NCBI RefSeq assembly: GCF_011682045.1
Contig: NZ_VVIW01000010.1
Coordinates: 62,001-126,000, forward strand
Reading direction: 5' to 3'
Length of the DNA: 64,000 nucleotides
Source: Massilia aquatica
GTDB taxonomy: Bacteria > Pseudomonadota > Gammaproteobacteria > Burkholderiales > Burkholderiaceae_D
Positions 62,377-64,000 of the stretch are shown piece after piece. Every line of letters begins with the position of its first letter. Position 1 is the stretch's first letter. The notes below the pieces were generated by a model, which ran no database searches, had not been told where the DNA came from, and worked only from the letters and a program-made list of their open reading frames with translations. Made by a program: the position numbers and the translations under genes.

Positions 62377-62816
62377 TTGAACGACTTGGTGGCAAGCCAT
62401 GGCGCGCATAGTCAGGCTGTTAATATTCCGAAAGAGGAACTTTTTAAAATAGCACGCCTCAACCATGCTTTTAATGCAACCCTCATTGCGCGGTTCGAGC
62501 GGGACCACCCCTTGCCAGATGACCGGCCGGCCGAGCTCATTTTTCAGAAGGAGCCGCGTTGAGTCACGGGCCAGGCAACGGACCCGGCGTATGCCAGTGT
62601 CAAGGAGTATTGCGTCGGGCAGCTATATTGATCAGCGCCAAAAACTACTCTGATGCAGTCCCACTACTGGATCGAGGTATCGCGATGGTGGGGGAGACGT
62701 ATGTCATGCAGGATCTGAGTGACGACACCGGTATGAAGCTGACGCTGGCTCAGATTGAGGAAAAGAAGGGGGCGGCCAGGCGCGCCGCCGCGCTGCAGTA
62801 CCGTGTGCTTTCGTAA
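62377..62816 (+). pseudogene. Decayed gene, helical repeat-type protein
   Basis: One frame reads to a stop at 62560-62562, continues as DPAYASVKEYCVGQLY to another stop, and the frame then shifts to ISAKNYSDAVPLLDRGIAMV...TLAQIEEKKGAARRAAALQY. Joined, this makes a TPR-like tail. The stop plus frameshift (near 62633) indicate a dead gene. 62239-62376 and 62817-62901 hold nothing else recognisable. Confidence 0.45.
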
Positions 62817-62901
62817 CGTCTGGAAATGGATGGCTGGCGTCGTGAATGCGCCAGTAAAACCTGAAACAAACAAAATCTGGAGAGGTCCCCACAAAAAGAA
62901 A

Positions 62902-62957
62902 GCGCGTGGCAACCTGTCAGCGCATCGTTGCAGATGGGCTGACAGATGACCACGCGC
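62902..62957 (-). terminator. Two-tier hairpin and terminator after rhlE
   Basis: GCGCGTGG/CCACGCGC outer and CTGTCAGC/GCTGACAG inner arms with a 16-nt loop; on the minus strand followed by TTTCTTTTTG. A second hairpin GTCCGGCGC-CAGA-GCGCCGGAC lies at 62968-62989, closer to the stop of rhlE. Confidence 0.8.
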
Positions 62958-63000
62958 CAAGGCGTGCGTCCGGCGCCAGAGCGCCGGACTACATGATTAC

Positions 63001-64000
63001 TTAACGGCCGCGGCCGCCCGAACGGTGCGGCGCCGCCGGACGCGGACCGCGCGCGCCAGCCGTACCACCACCGCCGCCGCCGCCACCACCACCGGCGCTG
63101 CGCGGCTTGGCCGGAGCACGGCCACCGCCGCCGCCGACCTTGACCACTTGCCCGCCGCCGGAACGGCCGCCACGGCCGCCATGGCCCGGCGCGCCGCTAC
63201 GCAGCTGCACCGGCTGTGCGCGCGCGGTCGGGTCCGGCTCGAAACCGGCGATGATCTGGCGCGGCAGGGTTTGCTTGATCAGCTTTTCGATATCCTTGAG
63301 CATGTCGTGCTCGTCCACGCAGACCAGCGACACGGCTTCGCCGGTGGCGCCGGCGCGGCCGGTACGGCCGATACGGTGTACATAGTCTTCAGGAATGTTC
63401 GGCAGGTCGTAGTTGACCACGTGCGGCAACTGGTCGATATCGATACCGCGCGCGGCGATGTCGGTCGCGACCAGCACCTGCAGGGCGCCATCCTTGAATT
63501 CGGAGAGCGCCTTGGTGCGCGCCGACTGGCTCTTGTTGCCGTGGATTGCCATGGCGCCGATGCCGTCCGCGCCGAGTTGCTCGACCAGCTTGTTGGCGCC
63601 GTGCTTGGTGCGGGTAAACACCAGCACCTGGGTCCATTTGTTCGACTTGATCAGGTGCGACAGCATCGGATGCTTCTTGTCGCGGTCGACCGGGTGGATC
63701 TTTTGCGAAATGACTTCGACCGTCGAATTGCGGCGCGCCACTTCGATCATGGCCGGCTTGTTCAGCAAGCCATCGGCCAGGGCCTTGATCTCTTCCGAGA
63801 AGGTGGCCGAGAACAGCAGGTTCTGGCGCTTCGGCGGCAGGGCGGCCAGCACTTTTTTGATGTCGCGGATGAAGCCCATGTCGAGCATGCGGTCGGCTTC
63901 GTCCAGGATCAGGATTTCGACCTTCGACAGGTCGACCGTGCGCTGTTCCATGTGGTCCAGCAGACGCCCTGGCGTTGCCACCAGGATGTCGACGCCGTGC
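63001..64000 (-). CDS. rhlE: DEAD-box RNA helicase RhlE (N-terminus off the right edge)
   Basis: The frame is open to the window end, so only the C-terminal 333 residues are seen. Motifs: VATPGRL (Ib), DEAD in [14 protein letters not shown] (II), SAT (III), [18 protein letters not shown] (V), HRIGRTGR (VI). The C-terminal tail is Gly/Arg-rich ([11 protein letters not shown], about 90 residues), as in RhlE, and binds RNA. It unwinds RNA in ribosome assembly and cold adaptation. Confidence 0.95.
   Translation of the reverse strand, partial: HGVDILVATPGRLLDHMEQRTVDLSKVEILILDEADRMLDMGFIRDIKKVLAALPPKRQNLLFSATFSEEIKALADGLLNKPAMIEVARRNSTVEVISQKIHPVDRDKKHPMLSHLIKSNKWTQVLVFTRTKHGANKLVEQLGADGIGAMAIHGNKSQSARTKALSEFKDGALQVLVATDIAARGIDIDQLPHVVNYDLPNIPEDYVHRIGRTGRAGATGEAVSLVCVDEHDMLKDIEKLIKQTLPRQIIAGFEPDPTARAQPVQLRSGAPGHGGRGGRSGGGQVVKVGGGGGRAPAKPRSAGGGGGGGGGGTAGARGPRPAAPHRSGGRGR

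Overview
The window is 64 kb of GC-rich (roughly 64%) chromosomal DNA from a betaproteobacterium. It is most likely a member of the Oxalobacteraceae (Massilia, Duganella or Janthinobacterium type). This rests on the mix of a Gcr-type 'site-specific recombinase' membrane protein, PhaB, RhlE, a peroxiredoxin-glutaredoxin fusion, MtfA, many glycine-zipper, BON and OmpA envelope proteins, and the codon and GC style. No rRNA, tRNA, CRISPR array or plasmid/phage core was seen. Both ends are cut genes: a phenylacetate-CoA-ligase-like enzyme at the left edge and the DEAD-box helicase RhlE at the right edge.

Layout. 0-10 kb: an autotransporter adhesin, a phospholipase-D-type lipoprotein overlapping the Gcr membrane protein, a TonB-like protein and an aminotransferase. 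11-13.3 kb: an orphan type VI secretion DNase effector of the Ntox15/Tde1 type with its GAD/DUF1851 immunity protein. 13.3-15.6 kb: small membrane genes, a Nudix hydrolase and a divergent DeoR regulator. 15.6-17.2 kb: a scar with an IS66 remnant, two LuxR-type HTH domains in different frames and a MITE-like element. 18.5-32.5 kb and 38.7-41.2 kb: an envelope/stress gene block (OmpA lipoproteins, glycine-zipper lipoproteins, BON, AsmA, DUF4398, ferritin-like, YqjD/YqjE/YqjK, DUF3309, Lmo0937-type, a collagen-like lipoprotein, YihY) built around a Crp/Fnr-family regulator. 33-38 kb: polysaccharide deacetylase, a LolC/E permease, then small immunity-like genes. 41.5-52 kb: Prx-Grx, MtfA, a PAS kinase, and a six-gene two-component/cyclic-di-GMP operon. 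52-57 kb: general stress protein, Usp, PhaB, a DksA-type protein and a lipoprotein. 57-63 kb: IS5 remnant, hyi, DUF2867, MarR-MFS operon, an orphan Imm22 protein and a decayed gene. 63-64 kb: rhlE.

The main discovery is a repeated 14-bp palindrome, GTDCG-N4-CGHAC. I found thirteen perfect copies, all intergenic and all upstream of the envelope/stress genes. In twelve of thirteen promoters exactly 22 bp separate the palindrome from a -10-like hexamer (23 bp in the other). That centres the site near -41.5, the class II activator position of Crp/Fnr proteins. The 5-N4-5 geometry is also that of the Crp/Fnr family, and one copy lies upstream of the window's own Crp/Fnr-type regulator (21016-21747), whose recognition helix differs from CRP and FNR. 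I infer a stress/envelope regulon run by that protein. Separately, a near-consensus FNR box sits between the divergent usp and phaB genes.

How the genes work together: the motif-controlled genes mostly encode envelope lipoproteins, outer-membrane/peptidoglycan linkers, inner-membrane stabilisers and iron storage, consistent with a coordinated envelope-stress or stationary-phase response. The 45-52 kb operon chains sensing (PAS kinase, receivers) to cyclic-di-GMP breakdown (EAL, HD-GYP-like) and an HDOD protein.
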